Positions 51,181-61,913 of a DNA stretch of 64,000 nucleotides are shown one piece after another (positions within the stretch are counted from its first letter, which is position 1; each line of letters begins with the position of its first letter). The position numbers and the translations under genes were made by a program. The DNA is from Plecoglossus altivelis (taxonomy: Eukaryota; Chordata; Actinopteri; Osmeriformes; Plecoglossidae): positions 9,316,857 through 9,380,856 of the forward strand of contig BROE01000013.1 in NCBI GenBank assembly GCA_036571765.1, in the 5' to 3' direction. The notes beneath the pieces are model-generated. The model saw nothing but the letters and a program-made list of their open reading frames with translations, was not told the DNA's origin and searched no databases.

Positions 51181-51589
51181 AAAAACAGTTTCTTTTTATT
51201 GAATGCAGCAAAAGGCAACTTTTACAGAATTGTCTTCATACCAGTTGATTCGTATAGCCTATAAGACTAGGGTTTGGTCTTTGTGTCAAGCTATACAGGG
51301 TTCACCGCTAACATGTTACATAGTGTTTGTTGTAGTAGAAAAGGCAGTACTGTACAAACCAAGAGTTATAAACACACCTTTCACCTTCATACTGACTACG
51401 AGAACTCCCGTTTGACTGAGGAGTAGTATGAGCTATCACATGGTAACACAGGAACCCATCCACTGGTCATATTACAACGGCCATGTTTGTAGCTGTTTAA
51501 ATTACAGGATCCATGTTTGTAGTTTATCAGATTGAGCACTGATCAGGTTGCTTTTATTGAGGCACTAAAACACACGCAAACACAGACTA

Positions 51590-51658
51590 GCAACACACAC
51601 ACACACACCCACCCCTGAGCAAACGCGCGCGCACACACACACACACGCACACGCACAT
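51590..51658 (-). repeat. GU-repeat tract (CA on plus strand) in celf1 3' UTR
   Basis: The plus strand reads as interrupted CA/CG dinucleotides, so the celf1 RNA would carry UG-rich repeats. UG repeats are high-affinity CELF1 sites in the known family. The tract lies between the poly(A) signal candidates at 51956 and 51553. Confidence 0.8.
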
Positions 51659-54102
51659 TTTACCTCAATTTGCTTCAACAAAGCCAGTGCAGGCCAATAT
51701 TAGGATGAAGGATATTGAACATGATAACACAGGTGGGTGACTATACTCTCTCACTATACTGTTCTGTATGACTGCCAACTTCACCTTGAATTCTACACTC
51801 TCTCTCTCTCTGTCTCTCTCTGTCTCTCGCTCATACGCATGCACCTGTCCACCACAGCAACAGCCACAACCGCCCCCGTCTCTCAATCCTAACATCAGCA
51901 AGGGCGACATGTCAGAGAGAAAAATATGACCCAGGTGCAAAATGTTTGGCACTGGTTTATTCGTTATTAGTTGTTTTTCTTTTAAACAAAACTAAATCAC
52001 ATTTTGCCGAGGATTTCAGTGCAGTTACAAAAAAACAAACAAACTGAAAGGTGCATGCTTAACATCCGCTTGACTGATGACGCACAGTTCTGCTCTTAGC
52101 GTAATAACTATCTCAGTATTCAGACCCTGCTGGTTCACCATGCCAGAAGAAAATGAAAAAAGTATGTGCCAGTGATGATCTCACACACTCTCTGTAGGAC
52201 TAACAATGATTCAAGTGTATATTACTGTCATCACTCAGTAGGAACTCCCAAAAAAATGACACCATGCCAACTAACTAACTAGCACAAAAACTACAAAGTC
52301 TTCCCCTGTTTAGCAAAATGTGACCAAATACAATTCTACAAAAAGGGTTAGAGCAGACGAGAGAGAAACACCCACACTCTGAACTAGTCTCTAGAAATGG
52401 ATTGGCTGCTTTTTCAACACACAAACCCAAGAGAACACAGCAGGGAGGCGCTAGTATGACTGCTCAACACTACGACAACCCAAATACAATCACACTGCCA
52501 AGGAAAACAGGTCCAACTAAGTGAAAAACAAACAAAAAGGTTTGCAAAATTCTAGTGGTTATGTCAGAAATTTCTAGAAAAATAGATCCTTTTTTATTTT
52601 GTTACTCGTAACAATACTCATGTAACTTTATACATTTTTTTTTATTTTCTTCTCCCAAACAGCAGTCTTACTAGCGCCCCCTTTTGGCAGCACAAAAGAC
52701 AGATGAGAAACACACAAACACAAACCTCTTTATAAACACAAGAAAAAAAAAACAACCCCTAAAGGAGTCAAAGTATTCAGAGAAGAGTAGAGGGTAAGGG
52801 ACTGGGCGATGAGGTTTTTGACGTCACATCAACATGCTAGGCAAACGAGGAACAAACGTGGGCTGGAAGAGATCTAGGATAAAAACAGAAGACAGACAGA
52901 AGGAGGAACCTAGGTTAACAACACTACCACAGGTAACACACACAGAGGGGCAGAAAAGAAAATCATAAATGATTATCTTTGCACAGTGGTGGGGAACAGG
53001 TGGTTGGACACAAATACACATGTAGCATAGACACTTAACACTGAATGGGGGAGAAATGATGGGGGAGCTTAGTTCTCAACCTGGCTAGATATTTGTAAAG
53101 ATTACACACACGCCACCATAGGTTTTCTGGGATCGAGCGAATGAATCCTGGCTGATTTTCAGCTCAGCATAAACACGTGCTTTCCTGTTCCCTACTGCAG
53201 TGGTCACAACGGTGGCCTGTCTTGCTTTGCAGCCTCCACGACTCACTGGCGCCTTCTGGTGGCTGCATCTCTCACAGCTGAACATCTTTGGGAGTGGGCT
53301 TGTGCTTTATGATCAGTCTGCGTGTACTCGGTTGTGTCCTAGGCAGCAGTGCAGCGAGGGCCGCCACAACTAAGACCTGTACCCTGATTGGATAGTGTTA
53401 CATGAGTCGTCTTTTGGAACGTAACGGTAGCAGTTGGTGGATATAATGGTACACTAAATACAGTAGAGGCAACAGACGTCCTACTCCGACATGGTTACAG
53501 CTCGTCAAGGTTACTGTAACACAGGTCTGTGGCATTTGGCAAATGATCCACCAGACCACTAGGGGGTGATAGTCTAAGGCTTGACTCCTCAAGAGGAGTT
53601 TCATCTTACTGATGTTGACAATGATGCTTTAGTTGGAGAAAGGGCCACTTGATGTCCACTATCTCTGTAACACTAGACATATGCAAGAATACCCCAGCCC
53701 AGTCAACACCTTTGAGAAAGAGTGAGACAGACAGACTGGAAATGGGAGCGAGCGAGAGGGAGGGTCAGTGGCCCCCAGCAGCTGGGAGAGCTCTTCCTGT
53801 ACCTCAGACCCCTTGATACCATGACACAGCGTCATGGCAACAAGGACCAGCGCACAACAACACCTAGATCATTGACGATTGCTGTGTAGATGGATAGGAC
53901 CGCCAACTAAGGCTAGTAGTCTTAAAGTAGGCATGACAACCACTTCACATAAGGATTCTACAAAATACTGTTGAAGATTCTCAAAACAATCATTTCAATT
54001 CAGTGAAATAATTTAGGCAATAAATAGATTCCTGATGCTCAGGAGGAGTATAAAACCTCTATAAAAATAGAAAAGGCATCATAATACTTTAGTAATATAC
54101 AG

Positions 54103-54103
<1 letters not shown>

Positions 54104-54144
<41 letters not shown>
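54104..54144. repeat. (ATC)n trinucleotide microsatellite
   Basis: About 13 perfect ATC units, which would be GAU repeats in the celf1 3' UTR RNA. Confidence 0.9.
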
Positions 54145-54262
54145 GTGGACACCTGGTTCTCCTACAGTATCTATAAAAACACGCGTTCCTGGATGCCTCG
54201 TCAAAGGCAGAGGGGGATGACAGGGTTTGTGTTGATCAAGATCTATTCTACCATCCTTAGAA

Positions 54263-54495
54263 CCTCAGGAGGGGTTCTCCTGTCCTACCCCTAAGGAGGG
54301 GTTTTTCTGTCCTACCCCCTCTGGAGGGGTTTTTCCTGTCCTACCCCTCTGGAGGGGTTCTTTTGTCCTACCCCTAAGGAGGGGTTCTTCTGTCCTACCC
54401 CTCTGGAGGGGTTCTCCTGTCCTACCCCTAAGGAGGGGTTCTCCTGTCCTACCCCTCTGGAGGGGTACTCCTGTCCTACCCCTCAGGAGGGTTCT
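54263..54495. repeat. ~27-bp tandem array of palindromic units (hairpin array)
   Basis: Nine units of about 27 bp. Each contains an inverted repeat such as CCCCTAAGGAGGGG or CCCCTCTGGAGGGG, separated by TTCTCCTGTCCTA-type spacers. Each unit can fold with a CCCCT/AGGGG stem and a four-base loop. The loop varies between units while the stem arms are largely kept. The array lies in the inferred celf1 3' UTR. Confidence 0.85.
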
Positions 54496-54832
54496 GAGTT
54501 AGGTCAGTTAAAACCAAGACAAGCTCTGGCAGCAACCGGAGAGGAGAGGAAGATGGTAAATGGAGAAGAGAAGAGCTACCTCCTGCTCATCCGGTTGTAC
54601 CAGTTATGTAATCCAGCCCTACTCAACTCGTACTTTAGCTGAAGATTCCCAGAACAGAAATTCAAGCTTATTATTTTTGGTTACTGAATTAATAAATTAA
54701 ATTAACAAACACAACACAACTACTAAATAATCATTTATAATCTCATGATTTTCTTTCCCTCAACATCAAGATTTGGAGAAGGACTGATGTGCATCAGGTT
54801 TACTGGCACACAGATACAGAAGAAATTAGTTC

Positions 54833-54989
54833 CAAGGCTAGTACTGTCAGAGGTACCCAAGCTAGTACTGCCAGGAATACCCATGCTAGCACTGTCAGAA
54901 GTACCAAAGCTAGCACTGTCAGAAGTACCAAAGCTAGCACTGTCAGAAGTACCAAAGCTAGTACTGTCAGAAGTACCCAAGCTAGTTCA
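54833..54989. repeat. 24-bp tandem repeat in celf1 3' UTR
   Basis: About six and a half units of a 24-bp sequence built around CTAGCACTGTCAGAAGTACC, the central units nearly identical. Because 24 is a multiple of three it creates repetitive open frames on both strands; these are not genes. Confidence 0.85.
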
Positions 54990-55895
54990 GTAGTAGGAAG
55001 AGTGAAAGTAGACAGCTGGTACGCAGTCTTTGAGCATCTATCTTGTGTGATCAATGTGGTTGTATCTGAGGGGCAATAGGAAAGGTGTCTAGAGGTCCTG
55101 CGTGAGTTGACCTGCTCTGGGCTGGGGGGTCAATGTCAGTGTGTGTGTGTCCAAGAGTGGGGGAGGGGACAGGGGAAAAGGTTAGGCAGGGTGTGAGGGT
55201 CAGGGATAACAGCAAGGGTGTATTTTGGCAACAGGCTGTCATTCCGTGCACATCATCACCACGAACTTTAAAATCTAGAAATCACTAGTCAGAAACTTAT
55301 ATATGACAATTCTCATCTAAATAAAAAATACAAGTATATTTTGTTTTTAAAAAAAGAAATAGAAAAAAAATGAAACAAATTCAAAAAACCACAACAGAAC
55401 ACAAGAATCCAGTTTCAGGTAAACAAACTCATCATAAGCAACGCAGGGTTCTGTCGACTTGGTTTTGGCCCGAGAAATGGATACGGGCTTAAGCTTGCAG
55501 TTTAGAGCCTCCTCAACCCTGCAGCTTTAACCCACCCTGTTGTTGCGATAGTGTTTGTCTGGGAACTGTGAGTTAATACAGACCGGGGGGGAGGTGTGGT
55601 GGGGGGTGTTGGGTGAGAATGGTTTTGATGAGGGGGAGTGAGAAAGGCTCCCCGCACGCAGGAGTAGATAGAGAGAGGAGAGAGTGTGGGAGAGGTGTTA
55701 AATAAGGGGTGTGTGTGTGTTTGGGTGAGAGGGGGGGCGTTAAGAGGCTCTGGTTCTCTCTTCACTTACCAGGTAGCCCCCCTTTCTGAGCCTTCCTCAG
55801 ACAGACAGGTGGGCACATAGGAGGCAGGGTGGGGAGGGGGAGGGGGAGGAGGAGAAACGTTTGTGGGGGAGGGGGCAGGAGGAGAGGGGGGGGGG

Positions 55896-57352
55896 TCAGT
55901 AGGGCTTGCTGTCGTTCTTGGATCTCTTCAGCTGCACCTTAAGGCGCTTCATGCCGATCTGGAAGCCGTTCATGGACTGGATGGCTGCCTGGGACGACAC
56001 AGGGTTGTCATAGCTCACAAAACCTAGAGGGACACACAGCGTACGGGTCAATGGAGCCTGCCTGTGTCACGTTAACTAACCACACATGGCATCTAACCAC
56101 GTCTTTATACTTGAACCCCCACTGCTCCCCTCTCCACCCCTCACCAAAGCACTTGCTGAGGTTGGTCTGCTTGTCGATGAAAACCTTTGCTGATATGACG
56201 TTTCCAAAGGGCATGAACATCTGAAGCAGGTCTTGGTCTCCAAACTCTTGGGGCAGATGGTAGATGAACAGGTTTGCCCCCTCTGGACCTGAGGGTGGAG
56301 GACACGGTCAGTCAGGGAGAGGGGGGCATATGGTATACTACACAAGCAGAGAAATGCTAAGCAACTAGCCTTTCAACCAATCACTGAATGAATGATTGAC
56401 AGTGACAGTACTAGGTGCAGGTGAGTGATGGGACAGAGAGCTAGCATTTAGGCTACGTTACTACAGTAGCAGCGTTAGTTAGAGATGAGAACATTCCAGA
56501 GGTAGGTGGTGATGGATGGGGGTCTTACCCGTGCTCCGACTCTCACTGGCTGTTGCAGCAGATTCAAAACAAGACACAAGCCTTAGCAGAAGGTGACACT
56601 CGCTAGCCTAGGTTTCTATTCTAGTTCCGGCTGACCTAGCTCTCCTGTTCACTAACGCCCAGCACACACATACATACACAAACACAGAATACACAGATAG
56701 CAGGAGTGTGTGAGTTAAACATCAACAGTACAGACAGTCACATGTGGTACGCATTCAGACACATCCACCCCACCCGCTTCCCCAGTTCCCTGCCCCATAT
56801 TTCCCAGTGCCTCCCCCAGTGCCTCCCCCAGTCCTCCCCCAGTGCCTCCCCCAGTCCTCACCCTCCTTCTGGCTGCCTGCTGCACTGGCGTTCTGCTGGG
56901 CCAGCAGGCTCTGGCTATAGAGACTGGGCAGGGCTGCAGCAGCATACTGCTGGATCCCAGAGTAGGCCTGACTCAGGGCCTCCATGGTACTGCCCGAGCC
57001 ATTAGACAGGCCCCCGCTCCCAAGGCCCCCGTTCAGGGCTGCCATACCTGGGTAGGCCGCAGGAATAGAGCCAGAGATGGAAAAAGAGAAACAGATAGGA
57101 GGAGACGCGTACAGAGAGACATGTAAGCATGCAGGTTGATGTTGTTGCTGATCTTCTAACACCGAGGCAGTTTGAACTTGAGTGTTGTGGATGTACACTG
57201 TATGTTCTGACCTGCCAAGGAGCCCATGTTCAGACCACCCGCTCCTGCAGCCAGAGACTGCAGAGCGCCCAGAGACGCCATGGGGTTGACCGACGAGCTG
57301 CTGCTGGAGGTGGGGGAGGAACCTGCTGGGGGAGGACCAGCCCATGCTGTTA

Positions 57353-57384
<32 letters not shown>

Positions 57385-60383
57385 TCATCATCATGTGGGA
57401 CCATCCCTTGGAGATTTCCCAGAAGTGCGTGATGCGTGTGTGGAGGTAAGGAGAGGGACCAACCCTTGTAGCTGTCCCAGGAGAGGTTCTGCCCGGCGGT
57501 CGTACCTGAGCTGGTGAGAACGCTGAGCGGACTGCTCGACGTCGTCATGGCGTTGGAGCCAGAAGGTGTGGCCTGTGTGGCGCTAGCTGCTGCCGCTAGG
57601 GCTGCTAGGTTCTGCATGGCGTTCAGCCCTAAGATACACAGCCGGGTGGCATTAAGACACACTCTCTCAGGAAAGATGAAGGGAGAGACGTTTATGGGTG
57701 AGTTTGTTAGGGTGAGTGTGCGTTTGTGTGTGCATGGGCTCGTTTGTATGCATACGAGTGCATGCTTGCATGTATGAATGCGTGTGTATGTACCTGTCAT
57801 GGGGTGCAGATTGTTGAGGGCATTTCCCGAGGAAGCAGACTGCTGAAGAAGCTGTAAGTAAAGCTAGACATTTACACCAACACACAACACACACACACAC
57901 ACAGAAACATCTGTCAGGGCTGACCTTGTGGGGGTAAGGGTGTAGGGGAGGAGGAGACGGGGGGGGTGAGAGAGAGAGAGAAAGAGACATGGAGATGAAA
58001 GTGAGGAAGAGAGCGTTGAAGAGAGCTTACTGCCAGGTACTGGGGCCCCAGGGAGTTGATGCCCGTCAGGTTGCCCCACATGGAGGCAGCGTTGAGCTGC
58101 TGCATCTGCTGCTGAAGCTGCTGGGCCATTCGCTTCTGCTCCTTGTCCTTCTGGGTGTCTGCAAACTTCACCACCATGGGGGAGGAACAGCCCTGGAGGA
58201 GGTGTGGAAAGGAGGTGAAGGAGAGAGAAAAAGAAGGAGGAGGGGGAGAGAGAGGAGGAGGGGGAGAGGAGGAGGAGGTGGAGAAAGTGGGCAGTGAAGG
58301 AGAGAGATAGACGAGGGTAATTCCTAAGAAAGACCAAACCAAACTAACTGGCTGGGTAATAACAAAGGGTTAAGCATTTGTGTCAAAAGTATTGGCATGG
58401 AATTAGAACAGAGTACGAGGTGTGTGTGTGTGTGTGTGTGTGTGTTCAGGACTCAAGTCTCACCTCCATGGTTTGAGACTGGTGCATAGACTTGATGGCT
58501 GACTGGGCCATCTGTCTGGCTGTGAAGGTGACAAAGGCACAACCTGCCACCAACACACATACACAAACATATTCTTTAGTGCTATCACGATCCTGTGAAT
58601 GCGTATGCGACTGAGTGTGTGTGTGTGCCCTGAGGTGAACTGAATCTGCCTCACCACGGCTGAGTCCATCAGGACCTCGCAGGATGCGACACTCTTCAAT
58701 CTGTCCATAGGGAGAGAACATCAGTCTGATGTCGTTCTCATTGCACTTCTTGGAGATCATACCAATGAACAGCTTCCTGTCCTCCACCGCTGAGACAGGA
58801 AGAGAGAAGGTGAGAACCAGGAAGTACATGATGATTCTTCACAGCTAGACACCTCACAGCCACAGAGAGATGGTAAGGGATATAACCTCTAACAGAGCTA
58901 AAAAGAGACCAGATCTTCTGTTCCACCTTCAGATATAAGATGCACAAACTGTAGATATTGTTCCTTCAACACTTACCATTGTTCTTCTCACTGTCAGCTG
59001 GCTTCATCTGAATGGGGTGGTGCATCTGTAAGCCATGGCAGGAGAGAAGGGGCTTACTTACAGAGGAAGTGAAACAGGCACAGACACAAGAAGAAAGGGA
59101 AGGAATGCAGGTGGGCACAGGGCTATAGAGGGATTAGCTGGGGTTTCGACTCACTCCAGGGAGAATCTTCATGTTGTGCAGTGCATTCTGGGCCTCCAAA
59201 GCAGACTTCCTGGTGTAGTACGTGATGAAACAACAGCCTGGTAGACAAAGGGACAAAGCAGAGTTCAGGGCTCACACCTAGTTTGATCAGGCGAGAAGAG
59301 TGCGGATGGAGTTAGAGGTTACAGGTGAGAGGTCAACATGGTTCTGAGTGGCACTCACAGCACACTCTGGTACGGAGGGTAAAGTCACAAATGAGGGATA
59401 AGCAATCACAGGTGCATGGGGCGGAAGTGGAGGGCGGGTAAGATAAGGTAAGATACCTTTGCTCTGTGGGGGGTTCTGGCTGCGGTCTCTGAGCACGTTG
59501 ATCTCGTAGACGGCGCCATATGGCTCGAAGAGCTCCCTCAGCTGCTCCTCCGCCCAGGAGCGCGGGATCTGACCCACGAACATCTTGATGGCGTCTATGT
59601 CAGGCTGGTCTGGGTGCTCCAGCGACCCGTTCATCTTCTTAGCTCTGAGGAGAGACCGAGAGAGAGAGATCAATACCAGAGACAGAAGAAAGAGACAGAA
59701 AATAGAAATATAGAGAGAGAGAGATCGAGCAAGTACAGGAGAGATGACGAGTCAGTTGTAAACAAAGCCAGGATGTTGTGATGCTGGAACAGAGAGCTTG
59801 CTGTCTGTTCCACACCTGGCAGACCTGACACAGCACAGAGAGATGAGACTCAGGCCAACACCCATATTCAGGCCCGGGTCCACAGGACAGACACAGAGTC
59901 AGGCCCAGGCCAACACCCAGTCTCTGCCCAACATAGTGCAGAACTGGACCTCATTTTACTCTCCCTAGACAGATGTACAGTCTGACCAACCTAAGAAGGC
60001 AACAATGGTATCTATAGTCTATATATCTTACACAGATTTAAAACAGTGCAACCAAACTGAATGCAAAGACATTTGTGCTGCCAACTTCCGACATGGATTG
60101 AGGAACTTGTTCAGTGCAGGTTATGGTAGACCTACTACGCAGGAACAGCTTTTCATCTCTGCTCGTAGGTTAACAAAGAATGAAGGATCTCAGTAGCCAT
60201 TCACACGACGAGTTCAGCTATATGAGCAAGGCTTAGGTTACATGCAGTAGACAGCAACTCCTAACTTCAGGTGGTCCAGATCAATAGAGGAGAACAGAGG
60301 TAAAGTACTCACACTGGGCTGGAGTTTAGGGAACAATGGTCTACCATCATCTCAGGTAAGAAGTCCAGCTTAAAAGAGGCCAT
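55896..60383 (-). CDS. celf1: CELF1 (CUG-BP1, Elav-like family member 1), 13 coding exons, 505 aa
   Basis: An RNA-binding protein that controls alternative splicing, translation and decay of mRNAs with UG/GU-rich elements. Exons in transcript order: 60383-60313, 59644-59457, 59237-59155, 59025-58977, 58789-58655, 58543-58464, 58192-58031, 57851-57794, 57628-57506, 57322-57212, 57047-56862, 56288-56145, 56023-55896. All introns are GT-AG and the frame is continuous. RRM1 at about residues 43-126 (RNP2 MFVGQI, RNP1 KGCCFITYY); RRM2 at about 135-215 (LFIGMI, RGCAFVTF); a divergent linker at 216-416; RRM3 at about 420-500 (LFIYHL, KCFGFVSY); C-terminus ends KNDSKPY. The upstream start gives MASFKLDFLPEMM, as in long mammalian isoforms; a second start at 59634 (MNGSLEHPDQ) gives 478 aa. 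The match to CELF1 is close throughout. CELF2 is less likely because of the N-terminus and linker. Confidence 0.96.
56529..56549 (-). CDS. celf1: Candidate 21-nt in-frame microexon of celf1
   Basis: Inside the intron between exons 57047-56862 and 56288-56145 lies a 21-nt segment with an acceptor ending GCTGCAACAG and a donor GTAAGA. It fits the phase of both flanking exons and would insert ASESRST between the QKEG end of the linker and PEGANLF of RRM3. Several TGC triplets sit just upstream of the acceptor, a feature of SRRM4-dependent neural microexons. I know of no such exon in mammalian CELF1. No transcript evidence is available. Confidence 0.45.
56803..56861 (-). repeat. G-rich 14-15-bp tandem repeat adjoining a celf1 donor
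   Basis: On the celf1 strand, units of the type CTGGGGGAGGCA start a few bases after the donor of the exon ending at 56862. There are about five G runs of four or five. Such runs can act as intronic splicing enhancers or form a quadruplex. Confidence 0.75.
57359..57395. repeat. CCA/ATC triplet repeat in a celf1 intron
   Basis: A short run of CCA units followed by about nine ATC units lies between the alternative donor at 57464 and the acceptor at 57323. Confidence 0.85.
57464..57505 (-). CDS. celf1: Candidate 42-nt in-frame exon extension of celf1 (alternative donor)
   Basis: The exon 57628-57506 ends at a GTACGA donor. The reading frame stays open 42 nt further to a second donor, GTTGGT. 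Using it keeps phase and adds 14 residues, GTTAGQNLSWDSYK, to the linker before GSSPTSS. The downstream acceptor joins in frame either way. Both donors are moderate, so either or both may be used. Confidence 0.4.
57852..57863 (-). CDS. celf1: Alternative 12-nt exon start of celf1 (LYLQ insertion)
   Basis: The exon 57851-57794 can also begin 12 nt earlier at a CTAG acceptor, adding CTT TAC TTA CAG (LYLQ) after GPQYLA. Human CELF1 isoforms differ by the same LYLQ tetrapeptide, so the tandem acceptor appears conserved. A UG repeat on the RNA strand lies directly upstream (57880-57905). Confidence 0.7.
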
Positions 60384-60800
60384 GGCTGAGTGCAGATACC
60401 TCTCCAGAGCAACAAAGTAAAGCGAGGAAGACAGCCTCGGATAGACGGAATATGCAACTGCCTCCGGACGAGTCACAGAGAGGAGAGGAGCAGAGGACAA
60501 AAGGACAGGCGGAGGAGAGGAACAGAGGTAGGGAGGAGGAGAGGCTGCGGAGGACAAACAGACACAGTCCTCATGGAGAACCGTCCGAAAAATAAAAAAA
60601 TAAAAAAATCGAATATAGAAACTGACTACCGTACGACCAACACAGCACGAAAAACCGCTGCCAAAACACTTCTCGGAAAACGGTGAGACGACAGCTCCTC
60701 TCTGAGCGGACGACAGCAACACTGCGAGGCAGAGGAGAGGACAGACAGGCCAGCGCAGAGCGGGCGGTGTGGAGAGCAGGACTAGCCAGGCAGCACCGCG
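60384..60800 (-). promoter_or_regulatory. celf1: Probable celf1 internal promoter / 5' UTR of the long isoform
   Basis: Upstream of the MASFKLDF start is a GC-richer, CpG-containing segment with no clear acceptor close to the ATG. It may be an alternative first exon or a spliced exon with a distant acceptor. An A-rich tract lies at 60588-60610. Confidence 0.35.
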
Positions 60801-60869
60801 TCCAGCCAGCTCACTAGGGGCTGTGGCCCCTGGGGCCACAATGAAAATGCTGATGGCCCCTGAAGCCAT

Positions 60870-61874
60870 TGTGCAGCTTTGTCCTAACCCAGCAGATCTG
60901 CTGCCTCCACAGATAAACAGGCTGTCAGATCGATGTAGATAAGGCTGTCAGAACAGCAGGAATGAATGGACAGGGCCAAAGAGGGTAATCCCTGCTCCAG
61001 AATAGGGACGATCAACTATCAGGTTCCGGTGCTGCTGGGGTAGGGGTGGGGTGGGGGAGTCAGTCATGTGACAGTGGACACATCTCACACACAAACACAC
61101 GCACACACCTTACTGACCTGTGGGAGCTGCCAGTGGCATCATAAACGGAGGACATAACAGCAGACAGAGTAAACAACCTGCACTCAGTATGGCTGGCTTA
61201 GTCATCCCATCACAGACAGTCTACACAATACCCTCCCCTCTCTACACAACACCCTCCCATCTCTACACAACACCCATTCCTTCTCTACACAACACCCTTT
61301 CCTTCTCTACACAACACCCTCCCCCTCTCTACACAACACCCTTCCCCTCTCTACACAACACCATTCGCCTGTCTACACATCATACTCTTCTACAAAAGAC
61401 CTTATTCCCCTTTATAACACTAACCCCCTACTCTTTTTCACACATCTTCTCCCTACTCAACACATTAATCCTCTCTACACAACATCTTAATCCTCTCTAC
61501 ACCCTACTCCCCTCTAAAACAACTAAACAACTAACAACTCTCCTCGCTACACAACACCAAGCTCCCCTCCTCTTTGAACAAACCGAGACTGGCTGCCATA
61601 ACCACTTCATAGTATGCACACTAAGCTAAAATGAAAATATGAATATTACCAGTATTGTACCAACACAGTGACAAATCCTCTTGCCTCAAGCTAAGGAAGG
61701 GTGAGGGTTATCGGAGAGGGAAGGGGGAGAGGGAGAAATTCTTACCCCCCCAGGGTGTTGGGGTCCAGGTCACACTGGACCTGCCCATGCTGCTCCTGGG
61801 ACAGGTAAAGAGCTTCAGCCTCCAGGCTATCCATCCAGGGCCGATCACTACGCTACAGGAACACACACCCACAC

Positions 61875-61913
<39 letters not shown>

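Larger units (their letters stand above)
51180..55895 (-). other. celf1: celf1 3' UTR (long) with candidate poly(A) signals
   Basis: The celf1 stop is at 55896-55898 on the minus strand and no other coding exon lies below it before the pacsin3 end. Minus-strand AATAAA signals (TTTATT on the plus strand) occur at 51956-51961, 51553-51558 and 51195-51200. A UTR of about 4-4.7 kb is consistent with the long UTR of mammalian CELF1. It contains GU repeats near 51.6 kb, an ATC/GAT triplet repeat (54104-54144), a hairpin-forming tandem array (54263-54495) and a 24-bp tandem repeat (54833-54989). Which signal is used cannot be told from sequence. Confidence 0.55.

Noticed and set aside
54263..54495. 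Palindromic repeat units considered as a CRISPR or bacterial terminator array
   Set aside because: It lies in a vertebrate 3' UTR, and spacers between palindromes are repeated rather than unique.
57156..57800. 214-codon minus-strand ORF
   Set aside because: It contains two true celf1 exons but reads through the intron between them, including a triplet microsatellite; the spliced model is better.
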